NCBI RefSeq assembly: GCF_000002985.6
Contig: NC_003281.10
Span: 3,100,001 to 3,164,000, forward strand
Length of the DNA stretch: 64,000 nt
Reading direction: 5' to 3'
Source: Caenorhabditis elegans
Taxonomy: Eukaryota > Nematoda > Chromadorea > Rhabditida > Rhabditidae
Of this stretch, positions 39,135-51,712 are shown one piece after another (the first letter of the stretch is position 1; the number at the start of each line of letters is the position of its first letter). A program made the position numbers and the translations under genes. Under the pieces are notes generated by a model, which saw nothing but the letters and a program-made list of their open reading frames with translations, was not told the DNA's origin and did not search any database.

Positions 39135-42100
39135 TTTGCAAAAGAGGAGCTACAAGTTGTGTTTGCTGGGCGACGAGTTGAGATGGAACAGAACACACAC
39201 AAGTGGGGCTCTGTGCTCTGTGAGCCTCTTTTCTGAAGACGTGCCTTCTCTGCGTCTCTCCGTGTTGACACATGCTCCGCCCCTCCTATGTTTCTTTTTT
39301 TGCTCCGCGAGCTCCATGTTTAGGATGGGAAAGGAGACGACATGAAATTCCGAAAAACAGAGAAAAAACGAAATTAAATTAAAATGTTGCGAAATTGTTA
39401 AGAACATTGGTTTTGACATATTAAAATTCTGTTGAAAACTAATAAAATACAAAATAAAAAATTTCCTTGACAGTGTTTAAAAATCTTATATCTCTGCTGG
39501 TAATTAGCAAAATATAGCTTTTATGATGTTCTACATTTTGATATTTCCCATCGCGAAACTTCTACTTCATATAATTTAACTGTTACTGGGGAAAAAGTAA
39601 CATATTGCCCAAAGGCAAATTAGAAAGGACTCTAAAGACCTAGTTTTGGTGAGAAGTTTTCAAAAAAAAGTTTCTACAATTTTTTTTAAATTTAAAATTC
39701 AAACGTACGTATCTCAAAAACCAGGTGAGTTATCAAAAATTGCCAACAAACAAAATTAAGCTCTTGAAATTTGATACACTTTGTAAGTTGACAACTTTTT
39801 GATACATTATCTCGTCGCGGAAATACATGTGTCTAAAGGAACCTAGGTGAAAGGTACATGCCAGGGTGTGCGGCAAATTTTCCGAAATTTGCCATTCACC
39901 GAGCTTGGTAAGTTTGCCGAATATTCCACAAAAAAACATCAAAAATATTAAAATTTTCGGATCCCAATTATTATTCTAGTTCAGTTTTTCAAAATACAGT
40001 TTGAAAAAAAATCGTTTTTTGTAGATAAAGCTGTATATCTCAAAAACCAGGAAAGTTATCAAAAATTTGTTCACTAGCAAATTGTAGACAATTTTTAGAG
40101 CTATACTTTGTTTGTTGACAATTTTTTCGTAGCTCTACAGGTTTTTGAGAGAAATCGATTAAAAAACAATTGAAAAAAAACTTCTTGCTTTGAAATTTTT
40201 TTGTAATTTTTCAAAACCTTTTCGCAAGTCAGTTGAATTTTTTAAAGTTTCTACATGTTAAAAAATTAATAATTAAAAATTAATTTTTACATTTTCCAAC
40301 AACACATTCTTCTCCCCACCACTTCCACCAATTTCCAGCCATCTGCCCTCTCTGGCTCCGTGAGCCCTCAGCAAACAGTATCAGGTTACCCCTTAGAGAC
40401 TCCGCCCAACTACAGTAATCCAAGGAAATAGTGTGTAAGGTGGAGAGAGCCGAGAGAGAAAGCCATCTGGAAATGAGCAAAAGGATTGGTTTACCGATGG
40501 AAATGGAAAGAACCTCCTAATGCATTCAGATTCAGAGCTCTGCGATGAAGCTTGCGGTGACTAGTATTCAGCTGTGTATTTATTGGCCTTTACTGCTTAA
40601 AATGTATTCAAAACTAGTATAATTTCAAAAAAATTCCTTTTTTTTTGTTAAATTTTAAGTTTTTCCCTACTACCAATAGGATCCTAGGACCTTATCACAA
40701 TTTCTAACACTCAAATTTTGATGAATTTGGAATTTTTTGGGGGACTTGGGACCACTGTTGTATGAATTTTTAAGCTGATGATCTTCCTTTTTCATTCATT
40801 TTTGATAGGGTCTCATATTCTTGGAAGAACTGGAAAATGATAAATTTTGAGAAGAAAAGGCTTTGAGAAAAAAGAACGAAGGGAATTTTGTTGTGCAGTT
40901 TTTGAAAATTTTTGAAAAAAAATCGAAAAATCTCAAATTGTCTAGCTGAATTGTTTTTTTTTCAGTTTGTGTATTTTATTGATTTTGTAAAAAAGAGTTT
41001 GACGATAGCTTTAATTTTACAGAAAAAATTCGGCAAAAAATTTCAATTTCGATCAAAGTTAAAATTTCGAGAATTTTCAACATTTTTTAAACATTTTTAA
41101 CATTTTGGAGTTAGCCCCAGTAACTTGCCGATTTTGTTCTGAAATTTAAAATTTATTGTAAATTGAAAATCCGCACATTTATAGTTTTTATTTAAGTATA
41201 ATCATGGCTAGATTCTAAAGAATTCAAAAATTTCTGAAAATATGGGTCTCGCCCCAAAAATCGTTGGGTGTTGTAGCTGGGTACTTTACAGTGGTTTGAA
41301 ATAATTTTTTTTTCACTTTTTTCTAAATTTCAATAAATCTTTTACAAAGAAATTTCACAAAATGTCTTAATTTCTAGTGGAGCTATTGATTTTCGAAAAA
41401 TTTTCAAAAATTAAAAATGTCGATAATTTTAAATTTTTGGGTCCCGCTACGAAAACCGCCGGAATAAAATTTTTTTTTTGAAAAGTCAAATTTTCGAAAC
41501 TCTATAAATCAAAAAATCCGCAAAAAATCTAAAAATTTTGAGCCATTTCGAAAATTTTCGAATTTTTCGGAAATCCCTAACTGCCAATTTCCGAGCTTTT
41601 CGAGTGTTTTTTTGTTTTAAAATGTTCACAAATCTTTACACTAAGACAAAAATAATATTTTTTTTTACAAAAAATTACTAAAACTACAGTATCCAATGCG
41701 TTTCAAAATGGCACCAAAATTTTATATAATAAAATACAATGAACAATATATGTAGTAATAAATTAACCGAATTGTTTTTGTATTTTTAAAATATATTTTG
41801 TGTCAAAATCCACATGTCACTTCAAACTATTCGTTCAATCCATCTTCCACCAAAAAAAAAATTTCCGCCGAAAATGAGCCCAGCCAAAAGTTGGTCATAA
41901 ACCTGTCCCTTTTATGAGCCATTTACGGAGCATTTGGTTGCTCGAAATGCTCTATTTCATGTGAAAATTATAGGATTTCAGTTTACAAATCTCATTTTCT
42001 ACCCAGTTTTATTGATTTTAACTACAATCCTCAGGTAAGATAAAATTTCAGCTCCTGTCTGGGCTTCACAATAGTCGAATACCTTAAATTTCAAAATTTG

Positions 42101-42289
42101 GATATTCGTTGTTGATGAAGCCTTGATGGGGGTGAGAAAGAAGTTTGCTTAGCTCAATTTTCAAATTTTCAAATAAGAACAATCTGAACACCAATATAAC
42201 ACATTTCAGTTTTATTAGCTCACTTCAGAAGTTACAAGAGATCAATACGAGAGAAAAATCAATGAAAACGTAGACAAAAAATCAATAAA
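39135..42289. other. mec-12 upstream region
   Basis: Promoter side of mec-12. Segments 39100-39350 and 40290-40560 are of mixed base composition and repeat-free; the second contains AATGCAT (separate entry). P-family outer arms without centres occur at about 39735-39830 and 40040-40135. An R fragment is at 41150-41290. No other exon was found. Confidence 0.5.
40519..40525. promoter_or_regulatory. AATGCAT heptamer, candidate UNC-86/MEC-3 site
   Basis: AATGCAT is the core known from promoters of touch-receptor-neuron genes bound by the UNC-86:MEC-3 POU/LIM pair. It lies about 1.4 kb upstream of the mec-12 ATG in a repeat-free, less AT-rich block. A 7-mer recurs by chance every few kb in such DNA, so alone it is weak. 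Confidence 0.35.
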
Positions 42290-43735
42290 TCAATAGCAGG
42301 TGGCCTCGATTTTCTTCTCGCAATATGGATCGTTGCTGATGGAACAAACACAGTCGGTCAGGCGGGCACAGAAGTTGGCTAAAAATATTTATTTTTCGGA
42401 TTTTTTTTCTTGAAAATTTTGTTGGGCCAATATCGATTTACGAACTTAAAGGCACAGGATCTCAACAAATTTCAAAACGATAGGAAATGAGTCAAAATGG
42501 GTGTCATTTTAAAGCCCCTGCCGAGCTGAATTCAAATTTTGAATTTTATTATTAAAATTTAAAAAAATCTGGAAAAGAAATAGCATTTCTTAATTTTAAT
42601 TTGTTTTTTTTTGTTTTTAAAAATAATAGGTTTTCGTGTCAAAACCCTCGTTTATGAGTTTTGATAAAAAACATTCAAACTGAAAAATAATATTTTTATT
42701 TAAAAAAAATCAAAATTTCCAGCGGAAGAGCAATCGGATGTTTTGCATTGAGCACTACTTTTTGCTCTCTGAGCACGATTTTTAAAGATTTTTTAAGCAT
42801 AAGATTTTAATCTGCTTAAACTTAGATATTACAAATTTTGCTTTACTTTGAAAATCCGAAAAAAATAAATAGATTTTGTTTTGTTTTTTAAAAAAATTTT
42901 TAAGTCAATTGTTGAGATTTCCAGCCAAATTTTGTCTTAAAAATACCGAATTTTTCACACATTTTAGAGAAAATTGTTTTTTGAGTTCAAAACTGCCAGA
43001 CGACTTACCAAATGGGTTGAAAGGGTCACGGAAGATACATTGACTGCAGGCGGATCTCAGACAGTAATGGTTTTCTGGTTTGCAGAATGATAAAATGGAT
43101 TCTCCAGTGCAAGCTGTGTTCACACCTAGAAATTTGCATTGTTTGAAGTTAAATTTTATCTATTTCCAAGAAATTTGGAAGAAATTGGTTACAATTTTAG
43201 AAAAGTATCTAAAATTTTACATATTTCGTTATTTGGAATATTTTTGATAGCTCTTCTCGCCGCGGAGATAAATTCTTTTTAAGTTTCGCGCGTAAAAGAG
43301 TGTGGACGAGGGAGAGTCGCAGGCGGCGCCAGATCTCTGCGTCTCCCCTCACCCTCCACACTCTCGCATCCTTTGAACTTCAAACGCTTGTATCTCCGCC
43401 GGGAGAAGAGATATCAAAAAGTTTCCAACTAACAAAATATAGCAAATTTCAAGGGCTATATTTTGTTGATGAACAACTCTGTTATCTCTAAAATTAAAGA
43501 ACTTGAGAGAGAAAAACTATTTTGTTGGATACTTTACTATTTTTTCTCGATTTTCCACCCACAACATCCGCAGTTACACTATTTTTCTTAAGAAATCTTT
43601 AATTTTTTTCAGTTTTTTTTTCTGGTTTTTGATGTTATACTTATTACACTCACCAATCACTGGACCCGGTCTCGGAAGAGCTGACAAATGTCCGAGGGAA
43701 ATGAGCAAAAAAAGAGCAAAGGCGGTGAAGCTCAT
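42290..43735 (-). CDS. Small secreted cysteine-rich protein
   Basis: Exons on minus 43654-43735, 43009-43125 and 42290-42378, GT/AG, in phase, 95 residues. Residues 1-19 or so (MSFTAFALFLLISLGHLSA) form a clear signal peptide. The remainder has ten cysteines (spaced C-C-C-C-C in the middle exon, then FC, DC-V-C, YC, TC), enough for five disulfides, so it is probably an exported structural or signalling peptide. I do not recognise the family, and the spacing did not match Kunitz, EGF or ShK patterns. AATAAA on minus at 42211-42216. The first intron carries a P palindrome (43211-43461). An acceptor at 43753 suggests a short 5' UTR exon or a spliced leader site. Confidence 0.8.
42425..42540. repeat. 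R-family half copy
   Basis: Half element (TCAAAATGGGTGTCATTTTA then CCGAGCTGAATT) in the second intron of the cysteine-rich gene. Confidence 0.5.
43211..43461. repeat. P-family copy in the cysteine-rich gene
   Basis: Arms ATATTTCGTTATTTGGAATA and CCAACTAACAAAATATAGC; centre GGGAGAGTCGCAGGCGGCGC, with its first arm changed from GACGCAG to GTCGCAG. Confidence 0.7.
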
Positions 43736-44035
43736 TGTTTTTGAAAGCTGGGAGTACCTGGACAAATTAGAGAAAAATTATAGACATTACAGAAAATGAG
43801 CATTTAAAATTCGGAAAAAGAGCAGAGGAGATTTCCCTTTAACTGAAACTCTAAAAGGGGGAGGAGCCTAACTAGTTTGTGATTTGGGCTTCCGGAACTA
43901 AGAATTTCTTATCGAGAGATAAATTCGAAAAAAATTTTGAATTCATGGGATTTTGGTCGGGATGACATGCGATTTTTTTTGGAACAGACCAATAAAAGTG
44001 TTTTTATGGGAAAATTTTTGAATTTTCTTTACTGA

Positions 44036-44467
44036 AAAAATATAGACCTAAAATTTAAATATTTATCTTTTTTAAATTTTTCTCTAGCTCCACCCCGCGC
44101 AGAGACACGTGCTGCCAGAATGTCCCATTTCGGCTTGATCTACGCAGATCTACAAAAAATGCGGGAGAAGAGACGCAGACTTTTCAACTGATTTCGTATG
44201 GTTAAGAACGTGCTGACGTCACATATTTTTAGACAAAAAAATCCCGCATTTTTTGTAGATCAAACCTCACGTGCAGAGATATATGCGCTAGAACTTGAGA
44301 AAGACGAGAGAGTGTGGAAGGAGAGAGACGCAGGCTATCTGCGTCTATCTGCGTCTCCCCTCGCCTTATGCTATTTTTACGGCAAAACTTTGCAGCCTCA
44401 TAAATCGGTGGGGAGAAGAGATATCAAAAAGCTTTCAACTAAGAAAATGTAGAAAATTGCAAAGGCA
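44036..44467. repeat. P-family element interrupted by an N-family element
   Basis: P left arm (CTAGCTCCACCCCGCGCAGA) stops at CACGTG near 44105. An N element follows (CTGCCAGAATGTCCC ... GTAGATCAAACC), then CACGTGCAGAGATATATGCG resumes P. CACGTG stands on both sides of the insert. Confidence 0.7.
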
Positions 44468-45177
44468 ATTTTTTGTAAATCACAAAAACTTGAATATCTC
44501 AAAAAGTAAGTTTTTAGACTGAAAAAAGAAAAACTATTATCATTATTTACTTGTGAGCCTGCATAAAAATGCTCATAATTACTTCTCTAACAAACAGAAC
44601 ATATCTGACATTGAGTGACATTGTAAGACGTGTTCCTATGAATAATAAAGATGAATCATGTATAAAAATGTTACGAATCTTTTTTTCATCATCTGCCACA
44701 AAATGTAGCCTTTAAAAGTCTCGGCAAAATTTTGAACGCTCATAAATCAACGGGAGACGGTTTAGAAAATTTTCTAGAAAATATTTTATCAGTAATTTTT
44801 CAAATAGCACTGAAAAGTCTTGAAGTTCTTTTTTTTGAAAGTAAGCTTCAAATGCTCCGGAGCACACGAAATTGAATTTAATATCCAATTTTTTTCTCGA
44901 AATTTGCTAACTCCGCCGAAACATGTTCAGAAATGATGATGTACTTCCTTTTATTTATTTAAAATTCTGAATAAAAAAATTCTTTTGAATTTTTTTTTTT
45001 TTGGAATTGATGATAGAATTGGTTCAGAAGATGGGAATGATGTGACCTTTTTGAAGTCAAATTTTGTTTTAAAAAATTAGAGTCTTCAATAAAAGTTTTC
45101 AATATTAAAACCAATATAGCTCTACTGAAAAAGGAGTTCTAAATAATTTGCTATACACAAATATAGAAAATTTCAAG

Positions 45178-45420
45178 GGCTACATTTTGTTAATTAAAAA
45201 AATGTTTCTATGTCTCCTCCTCGTTGAGTTATCAGCGTTTGAAGTTGAGACGACGAAAGACTGTAGAGGGAGGGGAGACGCAGACAACGCGCGCCGTCTG
45301 CGTCTCCCCTCCTTCCACAGTCTCTAGTTGAACTAGCTTCAAACGCGTATATCTCAGCGCGGGGAGCAGATATCAAAAATTTGAAAAACAACGTTATATT
45401 AGAAATTTTAAGAGCTATAC
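45178..45420. repeat. P-family palindromic repeat
   Basis: Well-preserved centre: GGGAGGGGAGACGCAGACAA then CGCGCG, mirrored by GTCTGCGTCTCCCCTCCTTC. Confidence 0.75.
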
Positions 45421-45920
45421 TGTGCTAGTTAAAAAATATGAAAAAAAAAACGTTTTTATATTGTGAATTTACGAATTCTACAAAAAAAATATTCCAAATT
45501 TTACATTTTACATACATAAAAGTTAAAGTTGTATGTAGACTCAAAACTGCGCATAACCTTGCAAAATGTTCATAGATATCGAAATATGCGTCATTTCACA
45601 ACCCAATATTTATAAGAAGGTATACTACTGATTTTGTATGGAATAATCCGGAATGTTTGATGCCAAAATCAGGTCACACAGACGTCCAATCAGAAGGTAT
45701 TCCGACCAATTGCACGTATTGTGTGTTAGTTTTTGGCATATTTCAAGAAATCAACATGATGACGTCCTGGGAATTTTTGATTGCTTCTTAAGAATTTTGA
45801 ATTTGTCTCTCGAGAAATTTCTACGAATAATGTAAAGGATCACGGGAATCTTATGTAGTGATTTTTAAGCCTCAGTAACTCCCCAAAAGTATCAGTTTTC
45901 AAAAAATTGTGTGAGTTACA

Positions 45921-46197
45921 AAATATAGTCCCTAAAATTTCAAATACTTTGTTAGTTTGAAAACTTTTGATATCACTATTTGCCGCGGAGATATGGGCCG
46001 TGAAAGTTGAAGGGACAAAGACTGTGTGCAGATGGGAGACGCAGAGGGCGAGCGCACACTGCGTCTCCCCTCCTTCCACACTCTCTCTCTCTCTCTCTCT
46101 CTCTGCTTCTTTAATTTTGAAGCGACATATCTTGGCGGAAAATTGAGCTATGAAAAAGTTGTCAACTAACAAAATATGGGAAATTTTAAGGGCTATA
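45921..46197. repeat. P-family palindromic repeat with CT expansion
   Basis: The second arm carries an expanded CT run at about 46080-46103, absent from the first arm. Confidence 0.75.
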
Positions 46198-46618
46198 TTT
46201 TGTTAGTTAGCAAATTTTTATTATCTCTTTTCACTGCTTAGATACACCACTACAAATATTAGAAACTATATTTTCGTATATCAAAAAAAAACTATGAAAA
46301 TAAATGCTATGAGCCTTTTGACATTTTTGAAAACGTCAAGTCAAAAAAGTCCAAAAAGACAGCTTATGAAGTGAGCCTAATTGCTTTTCTCCTCGCATAG
46401 GTGCGTTTTTGAGAAGAAAGTTATGACTTTTTAAGGGGTTGGGTGCTTATTTTTTATTAGTTTTCAAATTTCGTTAAGTGGAATAAACCGAGAAAAGCTG
46501 GAATTAAAAACAAAATATAATAATACTATAGTGACGTCAGAGCTTGTTACTTGTAACGCTTATAAACCGGCATAACTCCTTGATTTTTAAAGATAATAAA
46601 ATTTTGCTGATATTAAAA

Positions 46619-46878
46619 ATGTAGCCCTTGAAATTTGCTTCAATTTGATAGTCATCAACTTTTTGATATCTCTCCTCTCCGCAAAGATACATGCGGTTAA
46701 AGTTACATAGGTTGAGAGAGTGTGGGCGACGAGGAGACGCAGGGGGCGCACGTCGTCTGTGTCTCCCCTCCACCTACACTCTCTCGTTACTTTCAGCGTT
46801 ATACGCTTGTATCTGAAAATAATAAAAAAATATAACATAACTCCCAATTAACAAAATTTAAGGACATTTTAGGAGCTT
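46619..46878. repeat. P-family palindromic repeat
   Basis: Centre GAGGAGACGCAGGGGGCGCA, mirrored by GTCTGTGTCTCCCCTCCACC. Confidence 0.72.
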
Positions 46879-47137
46879 TAATAACTTTTTTAAATAGTGC
46901 TAAAACTACCAATTTTTTTTCGAAAGTTGAGTTCACAAATTCAATTGGCAAAACCTCGAAAAGTTATGATAAAATATTCATGGAGCTGTTGTCAAATTAA
47001 TCGAAAATTCAGAATCCAATATTTTAGTTTTGGCGCGTGGGAGACTAAAATTGCACATTGCACGTCGTGAGAGAAATCTCTAAATTTTTATATAGAAAAC
47101 CTATAGATTTTCACGTAGAATTTTCCGGAGCTAGAAA

Positions 47138-47335
47138 TATAGCCCTAGAAATTTCCAACATCTTGCTTGTTTTTAAATTTTTGATAACTCTCTTCTTTGC
47201 GGAGATATAGGCGATGAAAGAGTGGAGGGGGAGAGGAGACGCAGACAGCGCGCGCCCACTGCGTCTCCCCTTCTCCCACATTATCTCGGCCTGCCAAACT
47301 TTAAATGTTGAGATCTTGGCGGGGTAAATGGCTTT
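47138..47335. repeat. P-family palindromic repeat, right arm truncated
   Basis: Left arm and centre are complete (GAGAGGAGACGCAGACAGCG). The right outer arm ends near 47335, abutting the possible receptor fragment. Confidence 0.68.
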
Positions 47336-47403
47336 TTGAAAAACAATTTTAAAGTGGATGAAAAAACAAAAAGTTCAAATTTTCGCCAAAAACAAAAATT
47401 ATC

Positions 47404-47566
47404 TGGAATACCAAATGATGTATGAATAAAGGCCGGATGGAGAAAAGGAAACAATGGATTAATAGCACCGGAAATGGAACAATAGCTCATGAGATCCGGA
47501 ATCTGAATCCACATGACGGCTCGGCAGATGTTTGGTGGTGAGGATTCTCGCGTGGAAGTACATAAA
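47404..47566 (-). pseudogene. Possible seven-helix receptor fragment
   Basis: On minus, one frame reads a hydrophobic block including MWIQIPDLMSYCSISG and AINPLFPFLHPAF. The S-x-INPL-x-x-x-x-P pattern is like the last helix of rhodopsin-type and nematode chemoreceptors. No clear acceptor, no other helices nearby, and repeats on both sides. It may be a gene relic or chance; low confidence. Confidence 0.25.
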
Positions 47567-47611
47567 AAAGGAAAAAGTATTGAATATTTGCAATTACATT
47601 TAACAATTGCC

Positions 47612-47870
47612 CCCAGCCTAAAATTTGGCATACTTTGTTAGTTGGAAACATTTTGATAGCTCTTTTCCCCGCTGAGATATACGAGTTAAAAGTTTGGGGC
47701 GCAGAAAGTGTGTGGGAGGAGACGAGACGCAGAGCGTCTGCACGCACTGCGTCTCTCCCACTGCCACACTCTCTCGCTCGTGTAAACTTTGAAGGCTGAT
47801 ATCTCAGCTTGGAGACTAGCTATCAAAAAGGTTTCAACTAACAAAATGTAGGAAATTTTAATAGCTATAT
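47612..47870. repeat. P-family palindromic repeat
   Basis: Centre GGAGACGAGACGCAGAGCG. A further outer arm (47860-47930) follows, and another alone at 48185-48245. Confidence 0.72.
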
Positions 47871-48610
47871 TTTGTTAATTAAAAACTTTTTGATAACTAT
47901 CCTCCTACCTGAGATAACGCCGTTTAAGTTATCACTAACTGGTCTTCTGACGTGAGGTTTTTGAGCTTTTCAGGAAAGCTCAAATATTATAGTTTAATCC
48001 GGTAATTGTTTTCTATGTTTTTGCGTAATCTGTGACGCATTTTTAAACATAGATTTTAGGCAATAATGTTTTTTTTGCAACGAAAACTGGGACAGAAAAT
48101 TATAGCGTATTTACATTTAACAACTGTGATCTTCACTTTGAAATGCTAATTTGTTTGCAAAAATTTATCAAAACCTAATCATTGGTAAAATATAGAGCAT
48201 TGCACGGGCTACACTTTGTTAGTTGAAAACGTTTTGACAGCTTTTCCCACTACAAAATTACACAAAAAAAAAATTACAAAAGCATTCCATAGGCACCAAG
48301 TTTTAAGAATTTATACCCCCTCAAAAATCACCTGGAAAACACTGTTTTTTGCATATTCGTCACATGTTTAGCGTATGTGTCACAACTACCAATTTCCAGG
48401 TGGGAAACTGTGCAATTTTTGGCGGAAAACAAAAATAAAGTGACGAGAGAAATCTTATGGAATTTGCAAGTTTTTCGTGGTGGGACTAAAAATTTATCTG
48501 TTGGTAGGGTTGGATTAGCTTTCAGAAAATACATTGCTAGTTATTCTTATTCTGTAAAATAGTAATATCCCAACATATACTTGCACTTCTAGTGACCTCT
48601 AGCTACATCC

Positions 48611-48800
48611 TAAAACAGGCGTATAGCCCATCTGCGTTTACATATTCCCATCTCTAACCTCTCTCATAACAGTTCGATTGGGAAATATTCACCATTCATT
48701 CGTCTTTTGAGGGTTGCTGTGTGCAGCCCATACTTCTTATTTTTCTGAATTATAAGTTTTAAAATTTTTCAATGGAAATATAGATTTTGGGTGAGTCTTT
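48611..48800 (+). repeat. Spliced module copy 1 (flank + 79-nt exon + donor)
   Basis: The shared flank (CAGGCGT-TAGCCCATCTGCG ... CCATTCATTCGTCTTTTGAG) is followed by exon 48712-48790 beginning GGTTGCTGTGTGCAGCCCA and donor GTGAGT. The exon start can form a GCTG-TGTG-CAGC hairpin. This copy has GAG at the acceptor. Confidence 0.7.
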
Positions 48801-48973
48801 CATAATATATTTCTATGCTGTCCCATTATAGTTTGATCTACAAAAAATGCGGGAATTTTTTCCCCAACAAAAGTGACTCTGGTTTTTTTTTTAATTTTAA
48901 AATTTGAAATTTTTCAAACACCAAAAGAAACAAATTTGGTATCGCCAGAATCCCGAAATAATCGAAATTTCAG

Positions 48974-49311
48974 ATAAATAAATCCATATGACCACGGAAT
49001 CCCAAATTGGGTGACGTCCAAGATGAGAAGTTTGGACGAACCAGTATCGCAATGGAAAAGGAAACAAATAGGCAGTCGAACTTTGCGGAATCACTAAAAA
49101 AGGTGTACAACATCGTCGAAAGGGTTCCGGTGAGTAGATATTTCTACAATTTTTGAAATATACTTGAATGGAGAAACAGGGATCACAAATTTATGCTACG
49201 ATTTAAAATACATATACTGTTCAAAAATCCAAAAATCTTTTTTTTTCAGAGTTTACAATGCAAGAGCGAAGGCACAAGATGAATTACCAACCGGGAGATA
49301 TCAAAAATAAA
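48974..49311 (+). CDS. Possible small ORF downstream of module copy 1
   Basis: Exons 48974-49129 (acceptor AAATTTCAG, donor CCG|GTGAGT) and 49250 onward (acceptor TTTTTTTCAG). ATG at 49052 opens 36 codons to TGA at 49280-49282, with AATAAA at 49306-49311. Upstream ATGs read short frames. It may be a spliced transcript without real protein output. No similarity recognised. Confidence 0.35.
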
Positions 49312-49813
49312 TGAATGCTTTTTCTTTCAAATAAATTACTTTTTTAAAATTAGTATTGTTTTCTTGATGGAATAATGAAATTCATGGTCTTGTAATTTTT
49401 TTTGAAAAAAATAGGATTTTTAAATTGATAGATTCACGTAAAAATAAAAATAAAAACGATAGACCTGCGTGAGGCTGGTAGGTTTTAGGCAGACGTCAGG
49501 CCGCGCCTGCCTACCATGTAAGCCCTACAAGTTTCAATTAAATAATAACCTTTTTCACAGCTTTCCGGTGTGTTTTTGTTTATAAAAAATATCTTTAACA
49601 AATATTTCCGAAACTTTTTTAAAATTCCTAAAAACACTTTTAAAAGAATATATTGGCATCTTTAAAACTGGTTAATATACAGATAGCTTCTCGGGAAATT
49701 TTGTTGATTTACGGATACCTATTACTATTCAAAAATTTTCTTATAGTCTTATAAAGTACATTTACAAAGCTTTTGCTGTTGCTTTATTCAAAAACTGCCG
49801 TTTTCTGAGCGTT

Positions 49814-50010
49814 CGGCAAAAGCAGGCGTCTAGCCCATCTGCGTTTACATTTTCGAATCTCTTACCTCTATCATAAGAGTTCTGTTGGAAATAAACCATT
49901 CATTCGCTTTTTGAGGGTTGCTGTGTGCAGCCCAATTCTCTTCTTCTTTTTTCAAAATTTATATTTCTTTATTTTTTATGATAAACTTCTAAATATTTGG
50001 TAAGTTTAAA
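49814..50010 (+). repeat. Spliced module copy 2
   Basis: Exon 49916-49999 ends AAATATTTG|GTAAGT. The flank is near identical to copies 3 and 5. Acceptor GAG, as in copy 1. Confidence 0.72.
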
Positions 50011-50459
50011 CAACTAAAAAATTAAAATTTGTATGCATAATGTGTAAATTTCTTTGAAAATAAGGTTTTTTCTAACAAGCTTTTGAAATATGTTTAAACA
50101 ACCTAAAAAACGTAATACTTGTCAGAATAAAAACGTTGTAATAATTTCAGGGCATCATGTTCACTGGAGTTATTTCGATAGTGAAATAAAGATCCAAATT
50201 TTGAGATGATATTGAGAAAGCATTTCTCATGACTGCTCTTCATCCGGAAATCGTACGATACTTTTTCTTTCAATTGAGCTGGAGTTGAAATAGAAAAACG
50301 TCGATTTGTTCTGAGCAAAACAAAAAAGAAACTCCGCAAAACAGGGATCACAACATGGCTGAACAAAATACTCCGCAACATTTACGTAGACACTGTTTTT
50401 AATGGTGATGACTAGCAAGGAGAAATTTAAAAATAGAAGTAAGTTTTTGTTTTTAATGT

Positions 50460-50955
50460 TGAAAACCTGTTGAATTCCATGATCAAAAACCGGAGATTCT
50501 GAAAAATATATACGTCGATAACATTTTCAAAGGTAGAGTTCAAAGAATTGAGTTCTGCTGAAGTTTTTCGAAATTTTAACAGTTTTTCTTAAGCCATTCG
50601 GATTAAAAATTAATCCAGAAAAATTCCAAATTTCATTAACTTTTTCGGATTTTTTGTTTGGAAATTTTTGAGAAAATTTTTGATTTTTTGATAATTTCCC
50701 AAAAATTAGTATTTTTACGAGAAAAAATTCAGAAAGAAAATTTTGAGTTTTGCTTCTTATGATTTTCTTGTACATTGAACAATATTCAATTTTTTTTTCA
50801 GGCAAGGAAAGTTAATCTCCGATGTATGCAGGAATCGCCAGATAATTTTCGGTTTCAAAGAGTACCATTTGGGGTAAAAAGCAGCTCAGTTCTACTGAAC
50901 TTTCCGATCAAGAACCAGAGATTCTATGAAACATATATGATGACAATATCTTCAA
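50460..50955 (+). pseudogene. Two BEL/Pao-type reverse transcriptase exon remnants
   Basis: At 50490-50520 one frame reads IYVDNIFK, with GT (GTAGAG) right after. At 50803-50952 (acceptor TTTTTCAG) the frame reads NFRFQRVPFGVKSSSVLLNF, the BEL/Pao reverse-transcriptase pattern, then shifts frame and shows YDDNIFK just before GTAAGA. Both remnants end on the catalytic Y-x-D-D/N block next to a donor. Only fragments remain, and frames are broken. Confidence 0.65.
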
Positions 50956-51712
50956 GGGTAAGAATAACTTAGCAATTTTCGTGATTTCTAATTGTGATCA
51001 ATTCGTTTCAGGCGGAAACATGATCTTTGGTGCAGCACTAATGATGGAAATAATCGTTATTCAGACTATTTTTTTAAAAAATAATTTGCAGAAGTATATG
51101 TTTCGTTTATTTTTTTTTAATCTTTCCGTTTAGTGGTTTAAGTAATATATAAATTTTTTTTTTCAGAAAGTTTTTTTGTATTATAGTATTTGCAGAGTAC
51201 ACTTCTGGATGACGGATTGGTGTAGTTTCTGTCAAAAAGTATAATTTTTGATATAAAACAACTCCAATTTTAATTTTTATCACAACTCAAACCTTTTTTT
51301 ATGAAAATTCAATTCTCTAATATTTATTTCTTATTTATTAAATTTTTTTCTATATACACTGGGGCAAATATGATTTGAATGTTTTAATTCTAAATATGTA
51401 TTTACAAGAAGCACATATAACTATTGATCTATGCATATACGAACAATTTTTTAAGATGCGTGTTTTGTATGCAGTTATTGTTTTTTATAGGGTAAATTTA
51501 GGAAACACATAATTATTCAAAAACATTCGTGTAAATTTGAAGAATTATTGTATGGAGTTTCGTATGAGTTTGCAGGCTTGTTGTAGATTTACGGACTTCC
51601 AGAAATGTATGTAGTCTTATAAAGTACATTTACGGGGTTTGGTAGTTTGGTGTACATTTAAAGAGCTACTATTTCTTTTTAACAGTCCCGTTTTTTGAGT
51701 CACCTCCAGCGA

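Larger units (their letters stand above)
43736..48610. other. Gene-poor stretch packed with P-family palindromes
   Basis: No convincing gene. Six P-family elements occur (separate entries), one split by an N-family element. A possible receptor fragment lies at 47404-47566. ORFs of 60-110 codons read mostly through repeats. Confidence 0.5.

Noticed and set aside
48328-48562. ORFs on both strands near 48.4 kb
   Set aside because: No splice sites, no similarity, and opposite-strand overlap of the same text.
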